A stretch of 64,000 bases of DNA from assembly GCA_017601225.1 (NCBI GenBank), contig JAFNIX010000008.1, positions 29,022 to 93,021 of the forward strand, given 5' to 3'. The notes under the pieces were generated by a model, which searched no databases, was not told where the DNA came from, and saw only the letters and a program-made list of their open reading frames with translations. Shown here piece after piece: positions 9,301 to 15,274 of the stretch. Each line of letters opens with the position of its first letter. The stretch's first letter is position 1. The position numbers and the translations under genes were made by a program. This DNA is from Candidatus Brockarchaeota archaeon. GTDB lineage: Archaea; Thermoproteota; EX4484-205; JAAOZP01.

Positions 9301-9838
9301 AGCAATACGCAGAAACGAGGATGAAGCGATTAATCGCCTCAAGGAGCATTATTATAATATACGTGAAGGGATAGGCGTACATAAGTCGCCAGAGCTGTAT
9401 GGTGCCTTTCCCATTGACCCATACTCTCACACGCCCGGCTTCGCTGGAGCACAGCAACCAGGCATGACGGGGCAAGTCAAGGAGGACATCATAACTAGGT
9501 TGGGCGAGATGGGGGTGCTTGTGGAAAACGGGAAACTGAGCTTTCAGCCCCGACTGGTTAATCCTAGCGAGTTTCTGACGAGTCAAAAAGTATTCCAATA
9601 CTTTGACATTGAGGGGCGGCAACAGAGCATTATGCTGGAGAAGGGTACGTTGGCGTTCACAATATGCCAAGTGCCGGTTGTTGCTCATCGCTCAGGCCCG
9701 GCACGGATCCAAGTTACTCGGAAAAATGGATCAAGCCGGTTTATTGATGGACTTAACCTTGACCCTGAAACAAGCGCAGCCATCTTCAACCGGACTGGAG
9801 AAGTTCTACGTCTAGACGTGTTCTTCGGCTTTAACTAA
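6389..9838 (+). CDS. Large (alpha/alpha)6-barrel carbohydrate enzyme, GH94-like
   Basis: A 1149-residue protein without signal peptide or membrane segments. The N-terminal 250 residues look like a beta-sandwich (strand-rich, with ISNYDSMPPFLMS and SNGALTAGRRDPDHALFPYYT). The middle and C-terminal parts are helical with aromatic sugar-binding patches. The segment WMNTQRPEWNDANNALVGYG resembles the catalytic region of (alpha/alpha)6 enzymes such as GH94 glycoside phosphorylases, where W-N-D carries the key acid. I infer a cytoplasmic disaccharide or oligosaccharide phosphorylase or hydrolase, but the exact family is not certain. The gene stands alone behind its own TATA box and next to a mobile-looking toxin module. 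Confidence 0.5.
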   Translation: MREHESFVGDTPLKFGSSHVEGGFTEIDGERFYRISNYDSMPPFLMSIVSDSNHWLFISSNGALTAGRRDPDHALFPYYTDDRIHDSQDQTGSKTIILATKDGKTFLWEPFSQRYSGLYRVTRNLYKSVFGNKLIFEEINWDLSLRFSYAWLTSDRFGFIKRSILVNQGVEQVSVNILDGVQNILPYGVTRRFQLEYSTLVDGYKLNELDVETGLALFRLGSIPGDIPEPSEALKATVVWSEGLEPAKRLLSASQLDRFRREHFVDEEKTIRGRRGAYFINAQLTLSPNDWKKWYIVADVNQDIANVVELISLLKKKKSLSFEIEEDVKKGTRNLVRIVASADGLQVSEDELNTCRHYSNTLFNVMRGGIPDEGYWISRSDLISFIRKANRNVIQKHSSLLNSLPDKILHNHLLAIVQEQRDPDLERLVYEYLPLTFSRRHGDPSRPWNMFSIEVKDEYGNKVLNYQGNWRDIFQNWEALALSFPGYVESMIFKFVDASTPDGYNPYRVMRDGFEWETPAPNSPWASFGYWGDHQVIYLLKLMEVSTRYHPGMLRKFLSRRVFTYANVPYRIKPYEELLKDPRNTIRFDADLDSEIQKRVAVLGMDGKFVLGKDGGIYHVNLTEKLLVLLLAKLSNYIPEAGIWMNTQRPEWNDANNALVGYGVSVVTLCYLRRFLAFCLSLFEEPETSVFEVSAEVAEMFRQVSTTLKQYLYLLKTKVSDEDRKTVLDALGEAGSRYRTNIYARGFSGKTETITAEEIRDFCTTALKHIDHSIKANRRDDGLFHSYNLIKIGGNRISIRRLPEMLEGQVAVLSSGILSPREAVELLDSLRRSSLYRADQNSYTLYPDRQLPSFLEKNNIPASMLERSGLLAEMVQRNDRRIIIRDVNGGLHFAAFRNARELREALMALREEYGELVEREAEFILGLYEDLFDHHSFMGRSTTFFKYEGLGCIYWHMVSKLLLAVQEVLIQAIRRNEDEAINRLKEHYYNIREGIGVHKSPELYGAFPIDPYSHTPGFAGAQQPGMTGQVKEDIITRLGEMGVLVENGKLSFQPRLVNPSEFLTSQKVFQYFDIEGRQQSIMLEKGTLAFTICQVPVVAHRSGPARIQVTRKNGSSRFIDGLNLDPETSAAIFNRTGEVLRLDVFFGFN

Positions 9839-9867
9839 TGAGTCTTTCTTAACCAGAATAGAAATAG

Positions 9868-9905
9868 AGCCGATACCAACTCTCACTAAGAATACTGTGA
9901 ACACA
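9868..9905 (-). repeat. Short PEP-synthase 3'-end remnant, copy F
   Basis: This stretch aligns by eye with the distal part of copy A (ACC-x2-CTCTCAC-x-A-x-GA, then GTGAACACA). It is the weakest of six similar remnants and has the same orientation as the others. Confidence 0.4.
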
Positions 9906-9974
9906 TGTTTAACAGGGTAAAATGTCGCAGGTGAGTCTTGAAGACGTTTTATGCAGAGCCGAAAAATGTTAGCG

Positions 9975-10150
9975 CAGGACTTAAATCCATAGAGAAGACT
10001 TTTATTATGATGCTTCTCAAGGAAGAGATAAGTGAAGAAGAGTTGAAAGAAATAGAGGAAGCGGAGATTGAAAGAGGGAATCCGTTACCCTTGAGGAATT
10101 AATAAGGGAGTATGAATCGCGCGCGCTAAATCATTCTTCGAAATAAATTG
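9975..10150 (+). pseudogene. Decayed small antitoxin-like gene
   Basis: One frame reads IEKTFIMMLLKEEISEEELKE and continues as IEEAEIERGN. The adjacent frame then continues as VTLEELIREYES. Together they resemble the helix-rich tail of small acidic antitoxins found with VapC or RelE toxins, where the last helix is often (V/T)LEEL-x-x-EYE. A frameshift near 10080 separates the halves and no toxin follows. The GCGCGC palindrome at 10117 falls inside the last few codons, so the natural end may have been replaced. Confidence 0.45.
10117..10128. repeat. GCGCGC palindrome variant (TCGCGCGCGCTA)
   Basis: A member of the dispersed palindrome family, located at the end of the antitoxin remnant and followed by unrelated AT-rich sequence. 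Confidence 0.6.
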
Positions 10151-10173
10151 GAATTATGTATAATACAAAAGGT

Positions 10174-10320
10174 TTATGAAGTCTTCTTTTTATATTCATC
10201 ATGTAATTCAATAAGTTTAGTTTCGTATTGGTTTTCAAGCGTTTCATAAATTTTATCTGTTATTTTCCCAGTCCTCCACTCTTCTTCAAGCTTTTCGCAA
10301 TATCCTACGATTTTCCTGAT
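10174..10320 (-). pseudogene. C-terminal fragment of an unknown coiled-coil-like protein
   Basis: A minus-strand open stretch of 48 codons plus stop with no start codon reads IRKIVGYCEKLEEEWRTGK and ends LHDEYKKKTS. It is charged and helical. Upstream codons lie in another frame (WRWWDERVGAITYS), suggesting a frameshifted gene. The parent family is not recognised. It fits the local pattern that only the 3' ends of genes survive. Confidence 0.4.
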
Positions 10321-10640
10321 CTAAGTATCAATATATGTGATGCTCGGTCAAATTTTCCCTTAATCCTTAGTGAATTCATCGAATATGTAATCGCACCAAC
10401 CCTTTCATCCCACCACCGCCAGAAATTCTAGACATGGAGGAAGAGGTAGGGAAAGGGGAGAAGTTTTCTAAGAAAGTTAGAGGATGAGGAAAAGCTCAAA
10501 TCCTTTAATGGTAGAGATAGCATAGGATTGAACCGTGTCCCTGCTTCTTGAACGTACACGCTAAAATCCTCAAAACTATAAAACAGTATGTAAAAACTTA
10601 TTAGGCCATAAAGTTTAATTTTTAAGGTAAATATTTACAA
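10321..10640. other. Intergenic, decayed sequence
   Basis: I see only short broken reading frames: a minus-strand frame above 10321, and a 17-codon plus-strand piece from 10434 beginning MEEEVGKGEKFSKK. AT-rich sequence at 10600-10640 probably holds the promoter of the next gene. There is no RNA gene or clear repeat here. Confidence 0.5.
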
Positions 10641-10650
10641 GTGAGGAGGC

Positions 10651-10989
10651 TTGGAGACGGGGTTTGGCTGGATTAAGGTTAGGGGGGAGAGGTATGAGTA
10701 TGATATTGTGATCCATGTTAATGGGGAAGTGAGTAGGAGGGAGAAGGAGAAGTCAAGGGTTCCGATGGGGCATACTCCTTTAAGCGAGAAAGAGCTTGAT
10801 TTTCTTGAAAGGGAAAACCCTGAAGTGGTTTTTATAGGTTCTGGTCAATATGGTTTGCTACCGGTAACCGAGAACGCTAGAAAAATTTTAGAAAAGTACG
10901 ATGTGAAAATAGAACCAACACCGGAGATCTTGAAAGACATAGAAAACGAAAAAAGAAAATATGTAGCAATTTTACACATAACCTGCTAA
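10651..10989 (+). CDS. Mth938-like domain protein (DUF498 family)
   Basis: A 112-residue single-domain protein matching the Mth938-like fold. The segment VVFIGSGQYGLLPVTENARK carries the family's G-x-G signature, KIEPTPEILKDI is the usual (x-P-T-x-E/D-A) block, and it ends VAILHITC, the highly conserved C-terminal H-(L/I)-T-C. Relatives include NDUFAF3 of complex I assembly; archaeal function is unknown. The start is a TTG with a GAGGAGG sequence just before it; no earlier in-frame start exists because of a stop at 10642. It looks intact and is the only whole gene between 9840 and 11590. Confidence 0.8.
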   Translation: METGFGWIKVRGERYEYDIVIHVNGEVSRREKEKSRVPMGHTPLSEKELDFLERENPEVVFIGSGQYGLLPVTENARKILEKYDVKIEPTPEILKDIENEKRKYVAILHITC

Positions 10990-10990
10990 A

Positions 10991-11002
10991 TAGCGCGCAC
11001 TT
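10991..11002. repeat. GCGCGC palindrome variant (TAGCGCGCACTT)
   Basis: It sits one base after the stop of the Mth938-like gene and five bases before the stop of the convergent beta-helix fragment. It could alternatively be read as part of a bidirectional terminator. Confidence 0.6.
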
Positions 11003-11007
11003 ATCAG

Positions 11008-11181
11008 TTATATTTTCCGTGTAATCTTGTTATTTCTCACAACATTATGGTCTGAACCTCTTAAGACTATACCATAAGAATCATATAGTATGCTGTTATT
11101 TGCCACAGTATTATTGTTTGAGGAGTAGAGGTGTATGCCCTCACTGTTATGCAAGATACTATTATCTTCGATGAGGGTGCC
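11008..11181 (-). pseudogene. C-terminal fragment of NosD-like beta-helix protein
   Basis: An open minus-strand stretch of 57 codons with no start reads GTLIEDNSILHNSEGIHLY, then SSNNNTVANNS, then GSDHNVVRNNKITRKI and stop. The N-x-x-x-x-N spacing with G-I-x-L is the CASH/NosD right-handed beta-helix repeat of extracellular archaeal proteins. Only the last coils are present. On its 5' side the sequence switches abruptly at about 11181 to a HicA fragment on the other strand. Confidence 0.65.
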
Positions 11182-11336
11182 ATGTGAAACGTAGTAGACT
11201 CCTGCCGGATGGAACTAAGCAAACCCTAACTATTCCTCTCCATGAAGAATTGGATAAGGGGACTTTGAAAGCCATCTACAGACAAGCCTTAAGATTCATC
11301 CCTGAGGAAGAATTGAAACCGTATTTTTACGATTAG
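11181..11336 (+). pseudogene. C-terminal fragment of HicA-like toxin
   Basis: The plus frame reads HVKRSRLLPDGTKQTLTIP, then LHEELDKGTLKAIYRQA and ends PYFYD before TAG. This matches the C-terminal two thirds of HicA/YcfA mRNA interferases (catalytic His, then T-x-P-x-H-x-E-L-x-x-GTL-x-x-I-x-R-Q). The N-terminal strand with the start codon is missing, so it is inactive. No HicB follows. Confidence 0.7.
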
Positions 11337-11365
11337 ATCTAAAACTTTTGGGAAAACTTACTCTT

Positions 11366-11513
11366 AGTCTGGATCAACCTTAAGCATAATCCTCTGCTCA
11401 ATCGAAGCGACGAGTTACCTTATGAAGACTGCAGCATCAGGATTTATTGAAACTGGGTCGATACCTGCTCTAACAAGGAATTCTGTGAATCCAGGATAGA
11501 CTGATGAAGCTTA
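11366..11513 (-). repeat. PEP-synthase 3'-end remnant, copy C
   Basis: The minus-strand translation gives [19 protein letters not shown], then AVFIR-stop-LVASIEQRIMLK, clearly the PpsA C-terminus with an in-frame stop. It aligns over its whole length with copies A and D and ends at the same GAAGCTTA-like bases. Confidence 0.7.
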
Positions 11514-11593
11514 TTTGGCTAGCAATCAGAATTCTTATCGCATTTTTCCGGAAAGTAGGAGGCTCTTGCACTATGGCTTAGGGTTTGTCCCGG

Positions 11594-11924
11594 CTAGAAG
11601 GAAAATGTCTTTATAAGTTTCTCGTTTATTTCTCTCTTGATTTGAGGCCCGATTTCTCCAATCTCTCCCATAATCATGCTCTTTAACAACGTTGCAATTT
11701 TATTGAGTTTTATGACGGAGCTTGTTTTAAGCCCTGTTATTTTGAACTCGGGATGAGTTTCTTGTATTAAAAACATCAGTCGGCTTCAACTCTCCTGGAA
11801 CTCTGGAAGATATGAAAGCAACGACAATATCTCTTTCACCCTCAAAAAGTACTAGCGCTGGCCTCAGCTTTACAGCAGTCAGGTCAGTGAAAGGAAAGGG
11901 TACGAGGACTATTTTACCCTTCAA
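11594..11924 (-). pseudogene. MazF/PemK-like toxin with one frameshift
   Basis: The first frame (11924 down to 11727) starts MKGKIVLVPFPFTDLTAVKLRPALV, the canonical MazF/PemK opening with the G-x-I-V-x-x-PFPF-(T/S)DL and K-x-RPA-(L/V)-V signatures. It leaves frame at a run of five T residues near 11773-11777. The second frame (starting within 11776) continues FLIQETHPEFKITGLKTSS, the expected family continuation, and ends at 11594. Joined, the protein has about 110 residues, the normal size. One indel in the T run breaks it; sequencing error or programmed slippage are alternatives. It overlaps its antitoxin by four bases. Confidence 0.72.
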
Positions 11925-12109
11925 TGATACCTAACCCTAATATCGTTGACGGAATAAATATCAGGCTCATCTTCAAGGAATCCTTTCAAAGATTTCTCCG
12001 ACGACATCATTAAAGCCAGGGTTTCCCTGTCTTCAATCAGCATGTCAATCTTCCTGTTCAGCGAAAACAAGAGTTCCTTTATCTCCTTAAGGTCAACCTC
12101 CACCGTCAT
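11921..12109 (-). CDS. Small antitoxin-like protein paired with MazF
   Basis: A 62-residue acidic, helical protein (VDLKEIKELLFSLNRKIDMLI, then ending PDIYSVNDIRVRYH). It lies directly upstream of the mazF-like gene with an ATGA four-base overlap, the usual antitoxin position. No DNA-binding motif is obvious. It is probably the cognate antitoxin, retained although the toxin is frameshifted. Identity rests mainly on context. Confidence 0.6.
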   Translation of the reverse strand: MTVEVDLKEIKELLFSLNRKIDMLIEDRETLALMMSSEKSLKGFLEDEPDIYSVNDIRVRYH

Positions 12110-12212
12110 AACTAAAGTAAAAACAGGCGGCTACCATTTAAACTATTTCTAGGAGCAATACTAGAAAGATTAAGGAATACCTGTTAAAAATAGTTGAGAA
12201 ATAAAACTTGCG

Positions 12213-12226
12213 TAGCATGCGCGCTC
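12213..12226. repeat. GCGCGC palindrome variant (TAGCATGCGCGCTC)
   Basis: An imperfect member of the palindrome family. Homology between the downstream fragment and its relative at 47285 begins within two bases of its end. Confidence 0.6.
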
Positions 12227-12292
12227 AACCTCCTGCTAAGCCTTGCTTTAAGCCCGCTCGCCGTCGTAGCGGGTCTTGCAGGATTAGCTTAA
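12227..12292 (+). pseudogene. Fragment homologous to the small membrane peptide at 47236-47400
   Basis: The plus frame reads NLLLSLALSPLAVVAGLAGLA then TAA. The DNA matches 47283-47335 closely (differences mostly at third positions), where the peptide is NLLLSLALSPLAIIAGLAGW. It is a hydrophobic, membrane-helix-like piece. Its stop overlaps the convergent stop of the cysteine synthase fragment through a shared TTAA at 12289-12292. Confidence 0.6.
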
Positions 12293-12423
12293 GCTTCGAA
12301 CAACTCTGTGCTTAAATACTTCTCACCACCGTCTGGAAGAACCGCGACTATCGTTTTATTCTTTCCCAGCTCCCTCGCCTTTCTGAGTGTTACAAGCATT
12401 ATCGCGCCGGAGCTCATCCCTAT
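12289..12423 (-). pseudogene. C-terminal fragment of cysteine synthase
   Basis: Forty-four minus-strand codons read IGMSSGAIMLVTLRKARELG, then KTIVAVLPDGGEKYLSTELF, then stop. This is the well-known C-terminus of PLP-dependent O-acetylserine sulfhydrylases (G-(I/M)-S-S-G-A, then V-x-x-x-PD-(G/S)-G-x-(K/R)-YLST). The rest of the enzyme is absent. The homology begins exactly at the edge of the GCGCGC palindrome at 12424. Confidence 0.75.
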
Positions 12424-12436
12424 GAGCGCGCGCTAC
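12424..12436. repeat. GCGCGC palindrome (GAGCGCGCGCTAC)
   Basis: The perfect core AGCGCGCGCT marks the 5' boundary of the cysteine synthase fragment. In the fragment's frame the palindrome supplies an in-frame stop (TAG), so the fragment is not translated from further upstream. Confidence 0.7.
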
Positions 12437-12495
12437 TCTTGTCTTGTTCTCGAAAAACAGGCTTATTGAGACGGGTGCTGGCTCTCCGGTGCGCG

Positions 12496-12570
12496 ATTAA
12501 GAAAGTCTTGGAGCCGGGTGAAAACCCTCCAAGATTCTATGGCTACTTCATGGTTGAAAATAACCCATAG
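12496..12570 (+). pseudogene. 3' end copy of the zinc-finger gene at 42647-43465
   Basis: Twenty-four codons read IKKVLEPGENPPRFYGYFMV and end ENNP, nearly identical to the C-terminus of the intact gene at 42647-43465 (IKKVLEPGENPPGFYGYFLV). The match starts right after the bases GGTGCGCG at 12489-12495, a weak relative of the palindrome. It is a non-functional duplicate end. Confidence 0.75.
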
Positions 12571-12628
12571 AGAGCACTATTTTTCAGTTCTAGCTAGAGA
12601 AATCCCCCTAGCCCCCTTTATGCTAATT

Positions 12629-13714
12629 CTAGAAGCCTTTCACGAGCTCAAGCCTGCTTATTATCGTGTTTAATTCAGCCAATAGGTCTGAGGCTCTTTC
12701 AACATCCTTAGCCTCCAGGTACGCTAGGGATTTTCTGAATTCTTCGCTTAAAGACTCCGCTTCCTCTTTTATCCTCTTCAAGTCCCTAGCGTTAGCAACT
12801 ACCACAAGCTTCTGCACAGTAGGATTATTCTTGGCCCTCTGAAGGTTTAGTAGGAGAGAGTCGATGCTCCCGCCCCTTTGAACCTCGAAAACATAACTCA
12901 CAACCCCGAGGTTAGCTATCTTGGCCTGCCAGAGGACATCGACCCTAGCGCCCTTGGCTATCTGCTGCTCGCTGTTCGCCTCGAAGCCTAAGCCATTACC
13001 TATTTCCACAAGCTTCTCAATGATTTCGTCATGGTCAAAATCATAATCTTCCTCTTTAGTAACGATTTTCTCTTCCTTCGCCTCTTTAGTAACTAGATGA
13101 TGATAGAGATAGTAGATGAACGTATCGGCATCAAGAAGGTACGGCTCAGCTTCTCCTGGCTTGATTACTCTGAAAATAGCTTTTAAAGCTTCATTCACCT
13201 TCTCATATTCTGAGCCACTTATCCTATACTTCTTGGTCGGCAGGACTTCACCAAGACCTAGCATCTCAAAGACCCTCCTGCTCTTATCGTTCCATATGCC
13301 GTATTGCTTAGGGTTGGCGAATGCAAGTATCTCGGTAACTCCAGCGGGCCCAATAAACTTCACCTTTTCAAAAAATCTGTCATAGCGGCTTGCAAACGGT
13401 GCGGTTCCGTAAAGCAGGTTTTTGACTTCTGACTTCAAAGCGTTAAAGTCTGTGCTCTTCAAAATCCTGTCAGCGACGTAGTCCTTGTTAGTCCAGCCCA
13501 CGTAAGCCCATAGCGAGGCGATCATGCGCCTGAAATCGGGTTCCGAAAGCTGCTCGATAGCGGCCGCGTCGAGCAGAATTCTAAACTCACGCTCCTTTTC
13601 CTCCCTTTCCCTCAAGTATTCCCTAGCCTCATCGGTATCTAGCCATTTCTTAAAACCAGGCAGGAAGCTAGCGATCTTTGCCTTAACACGATCGTCCAGT
13701 GTAAACATCCCCAT
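12629..13714 (-). CDS. Predicted PD-(D/E)XK nuclease, two-domain, unknown family
   Basis: A 361-residue soluble protein. The N-terminal 200 residues are helical and include FIGPAGVTEILAFANPKQYG followed by IWNDKSRRVFEMLGL, reminiscent of helix-hairpin-helix-like DNA-binding regions. The C-terminal domain (about 225-320) has the order expected of PD-(D/E)XK enzymes: a helix before GLGFEANSEQQ, then ARVDVLW, then YVFEVQRGGSID, where D and E-x-Q would be catalytic. A TATA-like element 27 bases upstream supports the ATG at 13714. It lies next to an Mrr-like gene, so a restriction or anti-plasmid role is likely. The specific family is not recognised. Confidence 0.5.
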   Translation of the reverse strand: MGMFTLDDRVKAKIASFLPGFKKWLDTDEAREYLREREEKEREFRILLDAAAIEQLSEPDFRRMIASLWAYVGWTNKDYVADRILKSTDFNALKSEVKNLLYGTAPFASRYDRFFEKVKFIGPAGVTEILAFANPKQYGIWNDKSRRVFEMLGLGEVLPTKKYRISGSEYEKVNEALKAIFRVIKPGEAEPYLLDADTFIYYLYHHLVTKEAKEEKIVTKEEDYDFDHDEIIEKLVEIGNGLGFEANSEQQIAKGARVDVLWQAKIANLGVVSYVFEVQRGGSIDSLLLNLQRAKNNPTVQKLVVVANARDLKRIKEEAESLSEEFRKSLAYLEAKDVERASDLLAELNTIISRLELVKGF

Positions 13715-13887
13715 TTTTACAAAACATGCTTAAGTATATTAATTTTAACTAGCAGGCTAAACATTCTTTTTATTGAGACGATTCAAGTTCCAGGACCCTT
13801 CTAGCAAGCACGTGCTTAAGGAGGGATTTCAAATTTTTAAGAGATTCTGGCAGTTTTACGATGATAATCTAAGAGAACTGAGTTTTC

Positions 13888-14898
13888 CTACTGTTCCTCG
13901 ACAACCAGCGTCCATATTCTTTTCAAGGGTAGTTCAGCTTTCAACTCGTCGTCGAACCGCTCGTAATACTTCAGTATTTCCTCTATGAGTTTACCCTGAT
14001 CCCAAAGCCTTATGTTGAAGAAAACGTCTCTCGCCTCCTGTAATGCTTTACTGGTGAACCCGCCCCAAGAAACCAATAAGCCCTGTTTTGCACCTACGTT
14101 CGACATAACTCCCTGCAGCTCCCTTAGAACCTTCACGTCTACCGGTGAGGATGTTGACTTCACCTGGACGCAAATAGGGGGCCTATTCTGGCCCAGAGGG
14201 GCGGCAGCAAGTATATCGATTCCCCCGTCTGGACCGGGTGGGGAAACCGTTGTATCATAGCCTTCTGCCTGAAGAACAGCATCCACCAGCCTCGCCAAGC
14301 CGTGGCCCTTGAACCTTGCCTCTATGTACTTGACTATCTGGTCTCTAGCCATCTGCTCAATATCAGGCTGCTCAAGAGCCTCCTCAACGAACTGGTCAGT
14401 CGTTTCGACAGGTTGAATAGCCGTCTTTTCGCCTTCAAGGAGCTTTTTGACCCTTGCCTCCGCATTGTTCCTCTCTACCCTGCAAACCGTCATCCATGCT
14501 CCTAAAGAATATAGAATATCTTGGGGGAACTCCGACCTAGGTATTGTTCTCAACCATTTAACAGGTCTAACATGCATTGCTCCCTCGGGCAGTTGTCTAT
14601 AAATATAGCCTCCCACGATTTGGCCTATGGCTACCGCTGACTGAGATTTAAGCGGAACCGCAACGAGATCGCCCTCCTTAATCATGCGTACAAACCGCCA
14701 TAGTTGTCCAACCACGTTAGTCACCTTGCCTTCACTGTCCGCCGGGTAAGTTTTCCTATAAAGCTCCGTTAACTCCTCCTTGCTCTTAACTCTTGAAAGA
14801 TCTCTAAGTATCCCCCAGCCCACCCCCACTATATTGTTTTCAAAGAAAACATGCTCCCATATTCCCTGTCTTCCAGCCCTCACCATCCAAAGAGTCAT
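13888..14898 (-). CDS. Mrr-like restriction endonuclease with EVE/PUA-like N-terminus
   Basis: A 336-residue protein. The N-terminal part (MTLWMVRAGRQGIWEHVFFE, then GVGWG) resembles the EVE/PUA-like reader domains that recognise modified bases. The C-terminal catalytic domain shows the Mrr motif G-Y-D-T-T-x6-D-G-G-I-D-I-L, then CVQVKS, that is D...Q-x-K, the Mrr variant of PD-(D/E)XK. Mrr enzymes cut DNA carrying foreign methylation. A TATA-like element about 30 bases upstream supports the start. With the neighbouring nuclease it forms a small restriction locus separate from the one at 49-61 kb. Confidence 0.75.
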   Translation of the reverse strand: MTLWMVRAGRQGIWEHVFFENNIVGVGWGILRDLSRVKSKEELTELYRKTYPADSEGKVTNVVGQLWRFVRMIKEGDLVAVPLKSQSAVAIGQIVGGYIYRQLPEGAMHVRPVKWLRTIPRSEFPQDILYSLGAWMTVCRVERNNAEARVKKLLEGEKTAIQPVETTDQFVEEALEQPDIEQMARDQIVKYIEARFKGHGLARLVDAVLQAEGYDTTVSPPGPDGGIDILAAAPLGQNRPPICVQVKSTSSPVDVKVLRELQGVMSNVGAKQGLLVSWGGFTSKALQEARDVFFNIRLWDQGKLIEEILKYYERFDDELKAELPLKRIWTLVVEEQ

Positions 14899-15006
14899 AA
14901 TCCATATTCAACAACCTGCTTCCATTTTTTAAGGATTACTTACTATAATAATACACGTGTTCTTCACAGGTTTCAGCGTATACGCATATTTCCTTAAACC
15001 CTAAGC

Positions 15007-15240
15007 CTATCTGGAAGCTTTGGGCTTGAGCTTCTGGCCGTATTTCATTAGAGCCATGTCTATCTGTCTAGGCGTCTTCCCGTAGCGCGCGCTATTCTCA
15101 TATTTTCCGTTTATATCCTGAAGATTAAAAGTCACAATATTTAGAGCAGTGCGCATCACAACCAGTAACAGTAGAATAATTGTTCCTTTTCCGACCCTTC
15201 TTTTCTCCCAGGTTTTAAATACCAATTGTGTGAATGCCAC
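15007..15240 (-). pseudogene. Chimeric short ORF interrupted by palindrome
   Basis: The 77-codon frame is a join of unrelated parts. Codons 1-49 hold a hydrophobic segment (TIILLLLVVM). Codons 50-53 are the palindrome TAGCGCGCGCTA (15083-15094) read as NSAR. The last 24 codons, YGKTPRQIDMALMKYGQKLK and the tail, look like the natural C-terminus of another cytoplasmic protein. The parent is not firmly recognised; K-T-P-R-x-(I/V)-D-x-A-L-W/M resembles tails of archaeal hypothetical proteins. I regard it as a fragment junction rather than a gene. Confidence 0.45.
15083..15094. repeat. GCGCGC palindrome (TAGCGCGCGCTA)
   Basis: A perfect 12-base consensus copy. It lies at the 5' edge of the KTPRQIDMAL tail fragment. 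Confidence 0.7.
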
Positions 15241-15274
15241 TGGGAACCAAATCTCTTTTTACACAAAACATGTA

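Noticed and set aside
9275..9688. A 137-codon minus-strand ORF
   Set aside because: It is the shadow of the large enzyme gene, which has strong family-like blocks over the same bases.
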